Source: Terriglobia bacterium
Lineage (GTDB): Bacteria > Acidobacteriota > Terriglobia > Bryobacterales > Bryobacteraceae
Assembly (NCBI GenBank): GCA_020073265.1
Contig: JAIQFN010000026.1
Coordinates: forward strand, 1 to 64,000
Direction of reading: 5' to 3'
Length of the DNA: 64,000 bases
A program made the position numbers and the translations under genes. Of the stretch, positions 35,788-45,200 are shown one piece after another; position 1 is the first letter of the stretch, and each line of letters starts with the position of its first letter. The notes beneath the pieces were generated by a model, which saw nothing but the letters and a program-made list of their open reading frames with translations, was not told where the DNA came from and ran no database searches.

Positions 35788-35903
35788 CGGTCATCGTGAA
35801 TTTGGCTGGCGGGATTTGAAGAAAATGATCGGGCCCGGAACAGGCGTGCATCCCCCGCCGTCCTGCAACCCGCTATGATGGAAGAACCTAAGCCGAACGG
35901 CAC

Positions 35904-38900
35904 ATGTCCCCCCAGCGTTGGCGCGAGATCGAGGATCTCTATCACGCGGCTCTCGACTGCGAGCCAGCCGCACGGGCGGCCCTTCTCGCCGGGACCGACC
36001 AAGAAACGCGGGACGAGGTCGAATCGCTGCTAGCCCAGGATTCGTCAAAGACAGGCGCACTCGATCGGCCTGCTTGGGCTGGCGCGCCCGGGCTCACCGT
36101 CACGAATGCAACGGGGGCGGTGCTGGCCCCGGGAACACAACTGGGACCCTACAAGATCGAAGCGCCGATCGGCAAGGGCGGGATGGGCGAGGTGTATCGG
36201 GCACGCGATACGCGGCTACAGCGTGATGTAGCTGTCAAGGTTCTGCCTCGATCCTTTTCCACCGAGGCCGCGCGGGAGCGTTTCCTACGTGAGGCACGGG
36301 CCGCTTCGGCGCTAAATCATCCCCATATTTGCGCGGTTCACGACATCGGTGAAGCGGCAGGCCATCCATTCCTGGTGATGGAGCTGCTCAAGGGCAAGAC
36401 CCTTCGTGAGCTGATCGGAGGTAAGCCTCTGGATATGCCTGCTGCGCTGGCTCTGAGTATCCAGGTGGCGGAGGCCCTGGAGGCAGCCCACCACGAAGGG
36501 ATCGTTCATCGCGACATTAAGCCGGCCAATATCTTTGTGAGCGAACGCGGCCAGGCCAAAGTGCTCGATTTCGGCTTGGCCAAGCAAAGCCAGCATGCGG
36601 ACACGGAAGCGCTGACCGAGGCAATGCTAACCGAGCCGGGCTCGGCGATGGGCACCATCGCCTACATGTCGCCGGAGCAGGCTCGCGGCGAGAACGTAGA
36701 TGCGCGCAGCGACCTGTGGTCGTTCGGCGTGGTGCTGTACGAAATGGTGACGGGGTCGCTGCCGTTCGAGGGCCCGACGGCGCCGATGATCTTCGAAGCG
36801 CTCCTGAGCAGGACGCCCCCACTAGTTCGCGAGCGGAACCGGCAAGTTCCGGTCGAGCTGGAGCGGATCATCGGCAAGCTGCTCGAAAAGGATCGCGTGT
36901 TGCGCTACCAAACCGCCGCGGACCTGCGCGGCGATCTGGAACGGTTGCAAGGGGGCCGAAGCTCGGTAGCGCGAACCGGAACACGCCGTCCTCTGGTGAA
37001 ATACGGAATCGCCGCCGCCGCGACCCTTGTTGTGGCCGCGGGTGGACTCTTCCTGTGGCAGCAGCGCGGCCGTGCAACGCCGCTCACGGACAGGGACACG
37101 ATTGTCCTTGCTGATTTTGATAACAAGACCGGCGATTCCGTATTCGACGACACTCTGCGCCAGGGTCTGATTTTTCAATTGCAGCAGTCGCCGTACTTGA
37201 GCCTCATTCCGGATCAGAAGATCCACGAAACGCTCAAACTGATGGGCAAGCCGGCTGAATCCGCTCTGGCCGGAGAGACGGCGCGAGAGGTCTGCGAGCG
37301 CGTGGGAGCAAGAGCGATGGTCACGGGAACGATCGCGAGCCTCGGCAGCCACTATGTCATGAGTCTGCGCGCCGAAGGTTGCGCCAACGGCGAAGCGCTG
37401 GACAATCAGCAGGCGCAGGCATCTGGCAAAGACCAGGTTCTCAATACGTTGGGCGACATGGCAGGTCAGTTTCGCGCCCGCGCGGGCGAATCGCTGGCCG
37501 CGATTCGCGAACATAACGTTCCTTTGGAGGAGGCAACCACTCCGTCGCTCGAAGCGTTGAAGGCGTACACCGCGGCAATCACTGTAAGCGGTGACGCAGC
37601 GACCAATCAGCTCCGGCGCGCCACGGAACTGGATCCGGAATTCGCAGCCGCGTGGAGCTTGCTCGCAATCCAATACAGCGGTCTGGGTGAGACCGCCCTT
37701 TCGCGGCAGAGCGCCATCCGGGCCTATCAGGCACGGGAACGGGCCAGTGGACCGGAAAAGTTCAACATCGAATATTCTTACCACCGCAACGTCACCGGAA
37801 ACCTCGAGAAGGCGTGGCAGTCCATCTCGCTGTGGCGGCAGACTTATCCGCGAGATCCCAAGGCATTCAGCCTGTCGGGAGGCTACGCTGCGAACGGGAC
37901 CGGACGATTGGAGCAAGTGGTGGAGATGTCGGCGAAGTCCGTGGAGCTCGAACCTGACCAGTTGTATGGATACACGAATCAGGCCGGCGCCCTTTTTTAT
38001 CTGGGGCGATTTGAAGAAGCGGAAAGAGCGTTTGCCGTGGCTGCCGCACATCACGCGACGGGGCAGGGGCCGGACGTGCTAGCGCTCCGCTACCGTCTTG
38101 CATTGTTGAAAGGTGATAAGGCGGGCATGGAGAGATCACTGGCGGAGAGCCGGGAGAATTACGACAGCGAATTGTTGCTGACGGAGGTTCAGGCTCTTGC
38201 CGCGGCGCGCGATGGCCGCCTGAGCGAAGCGGAGCGGTACTCCCGCAGTGCCGTTGAGATGGCCCTACGCGCCGGGCTCCGGGAGCGAACTGCTGTCTTA
38301 CAGGCGACACCGGCCGTGTGGAACGCGCTTTACGAGAACAAAGGTGTCGCGCGGGGAACAGCGCAGAGCGCGCTCAGAACCTTTGAAGGGCGCGAAGTCG
38401 CCTACGCCGCCGGATTTGCTTTAGCGCTGGGGGGCGAGACGGCAAAAGCCGAAGCTCTCGCGGACAAGCTCGACAAAGAATACCCGGAAGACACCCAGGT
38501 CCAGGCGACTTATGTACCGACGCTGCGGGCTCTCGTGGCTCTGGACAAGAGCGACCCGCGCAAAGCGATCGATCTGCTGGAGGCGAACCGGCCCTACGAA
38601 TTCGGTATTCCTCCGCTCGCGTTCATCCATTTCTACGGCAACATGTACCCGATCTACGTTCGCGGCCTTGCGTATCTGGCCCTGCATAAGCCCGAGGAAG
38701 CAGCGGTTGAGTTCGGCAGGCTGTTGGCGCACCCCGGCTTGGCGGCGGGCGATCCGGTCGAGGCCGCGGCTCGGCGGCAGTTGGCACGAGCCTTGGGAAT
38801 GGCCGGAGATCAAGCAAAAGCAAGAGCCGCCTACCAGGACTTTTTTGCATCTTGGAAAGACGCCTTCCCATCAGACATCCCGATTCTCAAGCAAGCTCGG

Positions 38901-38924
38901 GCGGAATACGCCAATCTACAATGA
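35904..38924 (+). CDS. Membrane serine/threonine kinase with periplasmic TPR region
   Basis: A 1006-residue protein. Residues 1-45 resemble the short sigma-regulator-like helical start of acidobacterial kinases. Residues 83-345 are a Hanks-type kinase: glycine loop [11 protein letters not shown] at 90-100, catalytic K112 in VAVKVL, H202-R203-D204 in HRDIKPANI and DFG 222-224, with SPEQAR for APE. Residues 367-385 are the transmembrane helix. The 600 residues beyond hold a TolB-like ATP-independent region ([25 protein letters not shown]) and several TPRs. The kinase is complete and should be active. It lies between repeats of the tRNA-Ala end, so it is probably part of an inserted segment. Confidence 0.92.
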   Translation: MSPQRWREIEDLYHAALDCEPAARAALLAGTDQETRDEVESLLAQDSSKTGALDRPAWAGAPGLTVTNATGAVLAPGTQLGPYKIEAPIGKGGMGEVYRARDTRLQRDVAVKVLPRSFSTEAARERFLREARAASALNHPHICAVHDIGEAAGHPFLVMELLKGKTLRELIGGKPLDMPAALALSIQVAEALEAAHHEGIVHRDIKPANIFVSERGQAKVLDFGLAKQSQHADTEALTEAMLTEPGSAMGTIAYMSPEQARGENVDARSDLWSFGVVLYEMVTGSLPFEGPTAPMIFEALLSRTPPLVRERNRQVPVELERIIGKLLEKDRVLRYQTAADLRGDLERLQGGRSSVARTGTRRPLVKYGIAAAATLVVAAGGLFLWQQRGRATPLTDRDTIVLADFDNKTGDSVFDDTLRQGLIFQLQQSPYLSLIPDQKIHETLKLMGKPAESALAGETAREVCERVGARAMVTGTIASLGSHYVMSLRAEGCANGEALDNQQAQASGKDQVLNTLGDMAGQFRARAGESLAAIREHNVPLEEATTPSLEALKAYTAAITVSGDAATNQLRRATELDPEFAAAWSLLAIQYSGLGETALSRQSAIRAYQARERASGPEKFNIEYSYHRNVTGNLEKAWQSISLWRQTYPRDPKAFSLSGGYAANGTGRLEQVVEMSAKSVELEPDQLYGYTNQAGALFYLGRFEEAERAFAVAAAHHATGQGPDVLALRYRLALLKGDKAGMERSLAESRENYDSELLLTEVQALAAARDGRLSEAERYSRSAVEMALRAGLRERTAVLQATPAVWNALYENKGVARGTAQSALRTFEGREVAYAAGFALALGGETAKAEALADKLDKEYPEDTQVQATYVPTLRALVALDKSDPRKAIDLLEANRPYEFGIPPLAFIHFYGNMYPIYVRGLAYLALHKPEEAAVEFGRLLAHPGLAAGDPVEAAARRQLARALGMAGDQAKARAAYQDFFASWKDAFPSDIPILKQARAEYANLQ

Positions 38925-38964
38925 GCGGCTGCACTTCGCGCCCCTCGATCATTGGTGAGGAGTC

Positions 38965-39023
38965 TGGAGTCCACGTGGAGTCCAAACGCGGTCGAAAGCC
39001 TCCTATGGCGTCCATTGGCGTCC
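38965..39023 (+). repeat. TGG(A/C)GTCC direct repeats near attachment site B
   Basis: TGGAGTCC at 38965 and 38976, and TGGCGTCC at 39006 and 39016: two pairs at 11- and 10-bp spacing. A similar set lies at the same distance before the next core copy, so these may be arm-type recombinase-binding sites. Confidence 0.6.
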
Positions 39024-39088
39024 AGAACGCGCCCCGCTAAGTTTTTTGTTGCTGGTCAGAATGCCTGTAAGTGATTGATATTTCTTAA

Positions 39089-39134
39089 ATGGCATGGAAG
39101 AAATCGTGAGTTCGAATCTCACCAGGTCCACCAA
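39089..39134 (+). repeat. tRNA-Ala 3' end copy B (attachment-site scar)
   Basis: 46 bases equal to 35062-35107 except for two positions (GG to AA). The preceding 24 bases, CTGTAAGTGATTGATATTTC and TTAA, are shared with copy C but not with the tRNA gene. It contains no start of a tRNA, so it is a partial duplicate created by site-specific insertion. Confidence 0.85.
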
Positions 39135-39385
39135 AACAAAACCCAACGACTCCCGACGACAAGGTGGATGAGGAAGGTGTTTGGAGTGACGGGCCGCTAT
39201 GGAACGACTTCGGCCACCGTGCCGCTGTCCTCGGCATGACGTGGTCGCGAGGGGAGGAGGTGTTGCCATTCCTGGTGCGAACGGCGAATTCTCTTGGCCT
39301 AACCGTTTTCGACTGGGGCGGCCCTACAATCTGTCGGCCGGGAAGCGCGCCACGTCCTTCCTGACGTAGGATTTATTGCCGTGAC

Positions 39386-39718
39386 CTATGCCGAACGCCG
39401 GATCGGTACAAAACGGATCTCGACCCGCTGATTCAACGCGCCCGCTATCCTGCGCAACATTGCCAGGGAGTGGCCTTCGTAATCGGCATCCTCAAGGCGG
39501 CAGATGACCGAGGCGGTGGTGCCTATGAGCTTGGCAAGCTGAGTTTGGGTGAGGGCCGCCGCTGCCCTCAGTTCCTGGATTTTGCGGGCGATCTCTTCAT
39601 TCGCGCGCGCCTCTTCCAGGTTCTTCAGCCGGGCCGGCTTGCCTTCGTAGAGCCGGCGGTGAAGGATCTCCACCGCGTCGCTGGTCGGTTTCAGCGTCTT
39701 TGCTTTGTTATCTGACAT
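39386..39718 (-). CDS. higA: HigA-type helix-turn-helix antitoxin
   Basis: A 110-residue Xre-family antitoxin. Start at the ATG at 39718, supported by GGAGG 7 bases upstream. The HTH spans about residues 52-105: RKIQELRAAAALTQTQLAKLIGTTASVICRLEDADYEGHSLAMLRRIAGAL. The N-terminal part is charged and may be the toxin-binding arm. The upstream toxin gene ends two bases away. Toxin-first order is typical of HigBA. It lies within the 1.3-kb tRNA-bounded cassette. Confidence 0.85.
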   Translation of the reverse strand: MSDNKAKTLKPTSDAVEILHRRLYEGKPARLKNLEEARANEEIARKIQELRAAAALTQTQLAKLIGTTASVICRLEDADYEGHSLAMLRRIAGALNQRVEIRFVPIRRSA

Positions 39719-39720
39719 GG

Positions 39721-40110
39721 TCAAGCCTCCTCATAAGTGTGCTTCGCAGGATTCGCCTCAAACCGCTTCTTGCGTTCGACGGCCCGATCGATCTCTTTCG
39801 GCGGGACCACCCGCTCCTTCGCAAGACCGTGAGAGACCACGGCCGCCACCGCGCCGTGGAAGAAGTACAGGATCCGGTAATGAACGCCTCCCAGGCTGGC
39901 GCGCAGTTCGTAGATGCCGTCTCGCAGAAAGTCCGCTTCGGGCCGACGCAGTTCGTGGCCCATCTCGCGCAGGCGCTCCAACCGGAGGTAGCACTTGTCC
40001 TGCACTTTCGCCGGTAACTTGTCGAACCACTCGATGAACGGGCATGATCCGTCTTCCTCCCGGTAGAGGGCGACTCTGGTCTTGGACACTCGACCCCAGT
40101 CTATTCGCAA
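39721..40110 (-). CDS. higB: HigB/RelE-superfamily toxin
   Basis: A 129-residue toxin of the phage-Gp49-like HigB family: VALYREEDGSCPFIEWFDKLPAKVQDKCYLRLERLREMGHELRRPEADFLRDGIYELRASLGGVHYRILYFFHGAVAAVVSHGLAKE. The core strands and the basic/Tyr residues needed for ribosome-dependent mRNA cleavage are present. The open frame begins with TTG at 40110, but that lies within the predicted promoter spacer; GTG at 40089, giving a leaderless or nearly leaderless message, fits better. Partner antitoxin follows directly. Confidence 0.85.
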   Translation of the reverse strand: MRIDWGRVSKTRVALYREEDGSCPFIEWFDKLPAKVQDKCYLRLERLREMGHELRRPEADFLRDGIYELRASLGGVHYRILYFFHGAVAAVVSHGLAKERVVPPKEIDRAVERKKRFEANPAKHTYEEA

Positions 40111-40126
40111 TATTGCGAAAACGCAA
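40098..40126 (-). promoter_or_regulatory. higBA promoter with palindromic operator
   Basis: On the minus strand TTGCGT (40126-40121) and TAGACT (40103-40098) are 17 bases apart. The spacer contains the perfect palindrome TTCGCAATATTGCGAA (40104-40119). This is the expected place for HigA autorepression. Confidence 0.6.
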
Positions 40127-40277
40127 GTTTGGCTCCGCGAAGCCGGGAAGGCGGGCGCTGCTCCACATGGGCATCATCCGTATAGGGGAAACCGATTGTT
40201 GTCTCCTTCGGAAGACCACAAATAGAGCAGCCCGCAACCGCGCGCGCAGGAAAGCACGCCACGTGCCAGCCCGTGCG

Positions 40278-40344
40278 TGGAGTCCTGGAGTCCGCGTTGG
40301 AGTCCGGACGGCAAAAAGCCGCCCTGTGGCGTCCACCGGAGTCC
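40278..40344 (+). repeat. TGG(A/C)GTCC direct repeats near attachment site C
   Basis: TGGAGTCC at 40278, 40286 and 40298, TGGCGTCC at 40327 and CGGAGTCC at 40337. The arrangement resembles that before copy B. I read them as candidate arm-type sites. Confidence 0.6.
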
Positions 40345-40409
40345 ACGTCGCCTCTTGCTAAGTCTTTTGCTTCGCGCCAAACTGTCTGTAAGTGATTGAT
40401 ATTTCTTAA

Positions 40410-40455
40410 ATGGCATGGAAGAGGTCGTGAGTTCGAATCTCACCAGGTCCACCAA
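40410..40455 (+). repeat. tRNA-Ala 3' end copy C (attachment-site scar)
   Basis: 46 bases identical to the tRNA segment 35062-35107, preceded by the same CTGTAAGTGATTGATATTTC context as copy B. It forms the far boundary of the HigBA cassette. Confidence 0.88.
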
Positions 40456-40473
40456 AACAAAGTCAGATTTTAC

Positions 40474-41439
40474 TTACGTGGACCGTCTCTTTCTAAACCT
40501 CAGCAGACCGATCCCCGCTAAGGCGCATATCAAGAGCGGCAGACTGGCGGGCTCCGGAACCGCACTGGTGTTCTCGACTCCGAGAAACTGATTGTTGACG
40601 ATCAGCCCTTCCGCTGAATTGACGGTGTAGCCGGACGGAAGATCGAATACGAATCCTGAAAACGGAAAGCTGACCGTGTCGGCGAAGTTGGCGCCACCCG
40701 TTGCGTTGGCAGAACCCGTGCCATTTACGTAGCCGGCGACACCCGCGTTCGTATCTAGGGTGATCTGCAGCGTCAGGGGGACACCCACGGGCACGTCAAA
40801 CTGGTCGGTGCCAGCGGTGGTGCCCACCGATTCTACCGGCGACCCACAGCCTGCAATGTCGCCCAAGAGCCCGCTCCTAGAGAAGCAGGACGTGCCGGAG
40901 ACGAAGTTCCCGTTCCACTGATCGTTGGCCATGCTTCCGCCAAACCCAAAATAGAATTGGTCATTATCGGTGAGGTAACCACTGAAGCTGACAGTCGCTG
41001 CACCCTCCGCTCCGTACTGAAAGTTTCCGCTCGCCGATGCGGTGGCACTCATGGAGCCGGCCAACGCCAGATTGAGCGCGGTGGTGATGGAATCGGTCGG
41101 CCCCGAAAAAATAACGTCGTCCAGCGTGAACTGGGCCTCTGACCCTACGCTCCAACCACAAAAGCCCCCTGGGCAACTACCCGCGAAGCCGGTCAGCGTT
41201 GCACCCGACACGGCCCCAACAATGCCGGGGGACGCCGACGCACCGCCTGTCAGTTGCAAGAGCAGTCCGCCGCTGCCATTGAGGTCGCCAGAAGTGGAAA
41301 CCGGGGTCGATCCCGAGTTGGTCGGGCCGTAGGTGGTCGTGACGTAATAGATCGCGTCAGCCTTTATCGGCCCGCCACTGATGACCATCACCGCCAGCGC
41401 AACCGCCATGCGAACGCCTTTGATCGTATTGGTTCTCAT
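40474..41439 (-). CDS. PEP-CTERM sorted exported protein
   Basis: A 321-residue protein started at 41439 with AGGAG upstream. Residues 1-26 are a signal peptide (MRTNTIKGVRMAVALAVMVISG, ending IKADA). The middle is Ser, Gly and Thr rich with few charged residues, as in matrix or surface proteins. The C-terminus has the sorting signal VPEPASLPLLICALAGIGLLRFRKRR: the VPEP motif, a transmembrane helix and a basic tail, recognised by an exosortase. Surface or extracellular-matrix location is likely. It follows the last attachment scar. Confidence 0.88.
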   Translation of the reverse strand: MRTNTIKGVRMAVALAVMVISGGPIKADAIYYVTTTYGPTNSGSTPVSTSGDLNGSGGLLLQLTGGASASPGIVGAVSGATLTGFAGSCPGGFCGWSVGSEAQFTLDDVIFSGPTDSITTALNLALAGSMSATASASGNFQYGAEGAATVSFSGYLTDNDQFYFGFGGSMANDQWNGNFVSGTSCFSRSGLLGDIAGCGSPVESVGTTAGTDQFDVPVGVPLTLQITLDTNAGVAGYVNGTGSANATGGANFADTVSFPFSGFVFDLPSGYTVNSAEGLIVNNQFLGVENTSAVPEPASLPLLICALAGIGLLRFRKRRST

Positions 41440-41635
41440 GATCGCTCCTGTAAGAATGCATCTGTCTATCACTCGGATTCTTGCTCTGGCGAGGCCCGCC
41501 GAATCGGGCGGAAGATCGCCATGTGTTCAGTTAGCGCGCAAAATCGGGATAAACGAGCTCAGCCCAGGCCAACGGGGAGCGCGGCTTCCGTACCAGTACT
41601 CACCGATCGGGGAATGAACGATACACTACACTTGA

Positions 41636-42202
41636 ATGGAGATGCTCCAGCCGGACGAACTCGCAGGGTCGTCGTTCCTGAAAAACGGCAACCAGGAAGC
41701 GCTGGGCGCCTGGGTCACGGCCCTCTACACGGAACTGCGGCGGCTGGCGGCGCATTATATGGACCGGGAGCGCGAGAATCACACCTTGCAGACCACCGCG
41801 CTGGTGCATGAGGCGTATCTTCGCTTAGTGGAGCAGCGCGAGGTGCAATGGGAGAGCCGGAGCCAGGTGATCGGCATCGCGGCACAACTGATGCGCCGTA
41901 TTCTGCTGGATTACAGCCGGGGCCACCGGTCCGCGAAGCGCGGCGGGAAAGTGCGCAAGATCTATTTGCAGGAAGCCTCGCTGGTCTCAAAGGACCGTAG
42001 CGCGGATGTGCTGGCTGTCGACGAAGCGCTGACGCGTCTGGCGACCGTCGATCCGCAACATGCGCGCGTGGTGGAGCTGCGCTTCTTCGGAGGGCTCAGC
42101 GTGGAGGAGACCGCCGGAGTGCTGGGGGTTTCGTCCGCCACGGTGAAGCGCAACTGGAGCGTCGCCAAGGCGTGGCTGGCGCGCGAACTGAAGACGGGGT
42201 AG
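41636..42202 (+). CDS. ECF-type RNA polymerase sigma factor
   Basis: A 188-residue sigma factor of the large acidobacterial ECF group that accompanies kinase-TPR genes. Region 2: NQEALGAWVTALYTELRRLAAHYMDRERENHTLQTTALVHEAYLRL, followed by WESRSQVIGIAAQLMRRILLDYSRGH. Region 4: LTRLATVDPQHARVVELRFFGGLSVEETAGVLGVSSATVKRNWSVAKAWL. No anti-sigma gene is seen. The kinase gene begins 7 bases after its stop, so the two are cotranscribed and phosphorylation of, or by, the kinase is a reasonable model for control. Confidence 0.9.
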   Translation: MEMLQPDELAGSSFLKNGNQEALGAWVTALYTELRRLAAHYMDRERENHTLQTTALVHEAYLRLVEQREVQWESRSQVIGIAAQLMRRILLDYSRGHRSAKRGGKVRKIYLQEASLVSKDRSADVLAVDEALTRLATVDPQHARVVELRFFGGLSVEETAGVLGVSSATVKRNWSVAKAWLARELKTG

Positions 42203-42209
42203 GCCCGCG

Positions 42210-45200
42210 ATGGATTTGTGGAACCAGGCGAAAGACATTCTGGCGCTCGCCCTGGAGCAGGCTCCGGAGGCCCGCGACGATTTTGTCCGCCAGGTTTGCG
42301 GCGATAACCACGAACTGCGCGAAGAAGTCCAGTCGCTGCTCTTGTATCACGATCAAGCCGACACGCTGCTGGAGACTCCGGCCGCGCTCCACGTTCTGGA
42401 TCGATCGCCGGGCGCGATACCCGGCGGGCGTGTGGGCGCCTATCGCATCACGCGCGAAATCGGCCAGGGCGGCATGGCGGCGGTCTATCTGGGCGAACGC
42501 GACGACGGGCAATTCCGCATGCGCGCGGCCATCAAGATGTTGAAGCCCGGCGTCTACAGCGAAGAAATCCTGCAGCGATTCGGAAACGAGCGCCAGACGC
42601 TGGCGGCGCTCGATCACCCCAACATCGTCAGGCTTCTGGATGGCGGCAGCACGGCCGAGGGCTGGCCCTACCTGATCATGGAATACGTCGAGGGCGCGCC
42701 CATCGTGAAGTCTTGCGATGACCGGCAGCTTGCGGTGAGAGAACGCCTGGAGTTGTTTCTGAATGTCTGTGCGGCGGTGGAGTACGCGCATCGCAACCAG
42801 GTGATCCATCGCGATCTCAAGCCCGCCAACATTCTGATCACCAAGGATGGGATTCCCCGTCTGCTCGACTTCGGGATCGCCAAGCTGCTGAATTCGGAAT
42901 TGCAGCAGACCCCGTTGGCCACCAGCACGGGCTGGCGTCCCATGACGCTGGAATACGCGAGCCCGGAGCAGGTGCAGGGTCGAGCGGTGACGTGTGCGTC
43001 GGACATCTATTCTCTGGGCGTGCTGCTTTACGAATTGCTGACGGGGCAGAGGCCGTTTGAGAGCGAGCGCCGCTCCCGGCAGGAGCTGGAGCGGATGATT
43101 TGCGAGCAGGACCCGGAACGGCCCAGCAGCGTCGTTCGTCGCTTGGGCGGCAGTGCGAGAGTGAGCCGCGATCTGGACACCATCGTCTTAAAAGCGCTGT
43201 GCAAGCAGCCTGAAGATCGCTACGCCTCGGTGGCCGACTTTGCCGAAGACATCCAGCGGCACCTTTCTGGTAAGCCGATCAAAGCGCGAAAGCCCGCGCT
43301 GCTGTATCGCGCCACGCGCTTCGCTCGCCGGCACAGAGAATCCGTGGCTACGGCGCTGGCTGTTCTAGTTGTGGCCGCTGGGGCCGCCGGGTGGTGGATC
43401 CACAGTTTGCGAAAAGACGCCGTTGAGAAATCGCGCGCGGCGCCGCTCATCCACACGCGGCGCTCGATTGCGGTGTGGGGCTTTCAGAATCTCTCCGGCC
43501 GTCCGGACACGGCGTGGCTCTCGCATGCATTGTCGGAAACGCTGTCGGCTCAACTGGCCGCCGGCGAAGAGCTGCGCATCACGCCCGCCGAGACGGTCGC
43601 GCGAACCAAGGCCGACCTGGCTATGCCGGACGCCGAGACCATTCCGCGATCCGCGCTCGAGCGCGTTCGAAGGAATCTGGGCAGCGATTGGATCGTACTC
43701 GGATCATATCGGGACTCGGGACCGGATCAGCACGGCGAGACGCGGCTGGATGTTCACATGGAGAACGCGGCGACCGGGGAGAGCACGGCCGCGGTCTCGG
43801 AAACGGGCAACGATCGCGAGGTGGTCGAGCTAGCGTTGCGGGCCGGCGCGCGGCTGCGGTCGCGCTTCGGGGTCTCGGAGACGTCCGCGGTGGAGACTCA
43901 GCAGATCCGCGCGGCGTTTCCATCGAGTCCCGAGGCGATGCGGCTATATTCGGAGGCTCGAGCGCGCCTGGAAGCTTTCGACGCGCTGGGCGCGCGCGAT
44001 TTGCTGGCCCGCGCAGCGGCGATCGATCCATCCGCTCCGCTGACCCATGCTGCGTTGTCGTCGGCCTGGAGAACGCTGGGCTACGGGGCGAAAGCCGGCG
44101 AAGAAGCCAGACTCGCCCTGGATCGGGCGGCGTTGGTTTCGCGCGAAAATCACCTGCTGGTGGAAGCCGGCTGGTACGAAGCCAGCAGCAACTGGGCGCA
44201 AGCGATGGCGACGTACCAGTTGTTGACGGGCCTGTTCCCCGACAGCCTGGAGTACGCGCTGGAGCTCGCGGGCGCCGAGAGTCTGGGCGGCCACGGCAAG
44301 CAAGCCTTGGAGACACTCGCCGCGCTGTCGCGGTCGAGCGAGGGCGCTTCGGACGATCCTCGCATCGATATGGCGGTCGCGACCGCTGCTGCCGTCCTGG
44401 GCGACAGCAAGCTTCGCCGGGATGCGGCCGAGCGCGCTGCGGTCAAGGCCGATCAACAAGGCGCCAGGCTGCTCGCGGCCCGCGCCCGAACCCTGGAATG
44501 CCGGGCGCTCGCGAATCTGGGAGAAAACGAACGGGCCGCGGTGGTGTGTGAAGCGGCGCATCGTGGTTTTGTCGAGGCTGGCGATCGCGGAGGAATCGCG
44601 CGCGCGCTGCACGCCACGGCGGAGGTGCCTCTGAATCAGGGCGACTTTCTTCGGGCGGGCGAGCTGTATCGGCAGGCGCTCGCCATCATGCGCGAAATCG
44701 GCGACCGCCAGGGAACCGCCACCGAGCTGGTGAATCTCGGTCTGGTTCAGGTGAAGCAGGGGAATTTCGCCGCTGCGCACCAGCTGTACGCCGAGTCGCT
44801 CGCGAATTACACCGCGGCGGGCGACCAGAACGGGATCGCGGCGGTGACCGGCAATCAGGGGAATCTTTATCGCGCGGAGGGCAGGCTGCCGGAGGCGCTG
44901 TCGAATTACCAACGCGTGTTGGCTCTCTCGAACCAATTGGGGCATCGCAGTTCGGCCGCGCTGGCGATGGCGGCCATCGGAGATGTGTTGATGGATGAGG
45001 GCGATCTTTCCGGCGCCGACAAGATGTACCAGCAGTCGCTTGGCATCGAGCGGGAGATCGGAGAAAAAAGCTACGCCGCCGAGCGGATGGCGAGCATCGG
45101 CGAACTGCTGGCGCAGCAAGGGCAGACGGATCGTGCCGTCCAGATTCTTCAGGAAGCCCTTCAGCAGCAGGAGCAACTGGGCAAGCGGGGCAGCGCGGCG

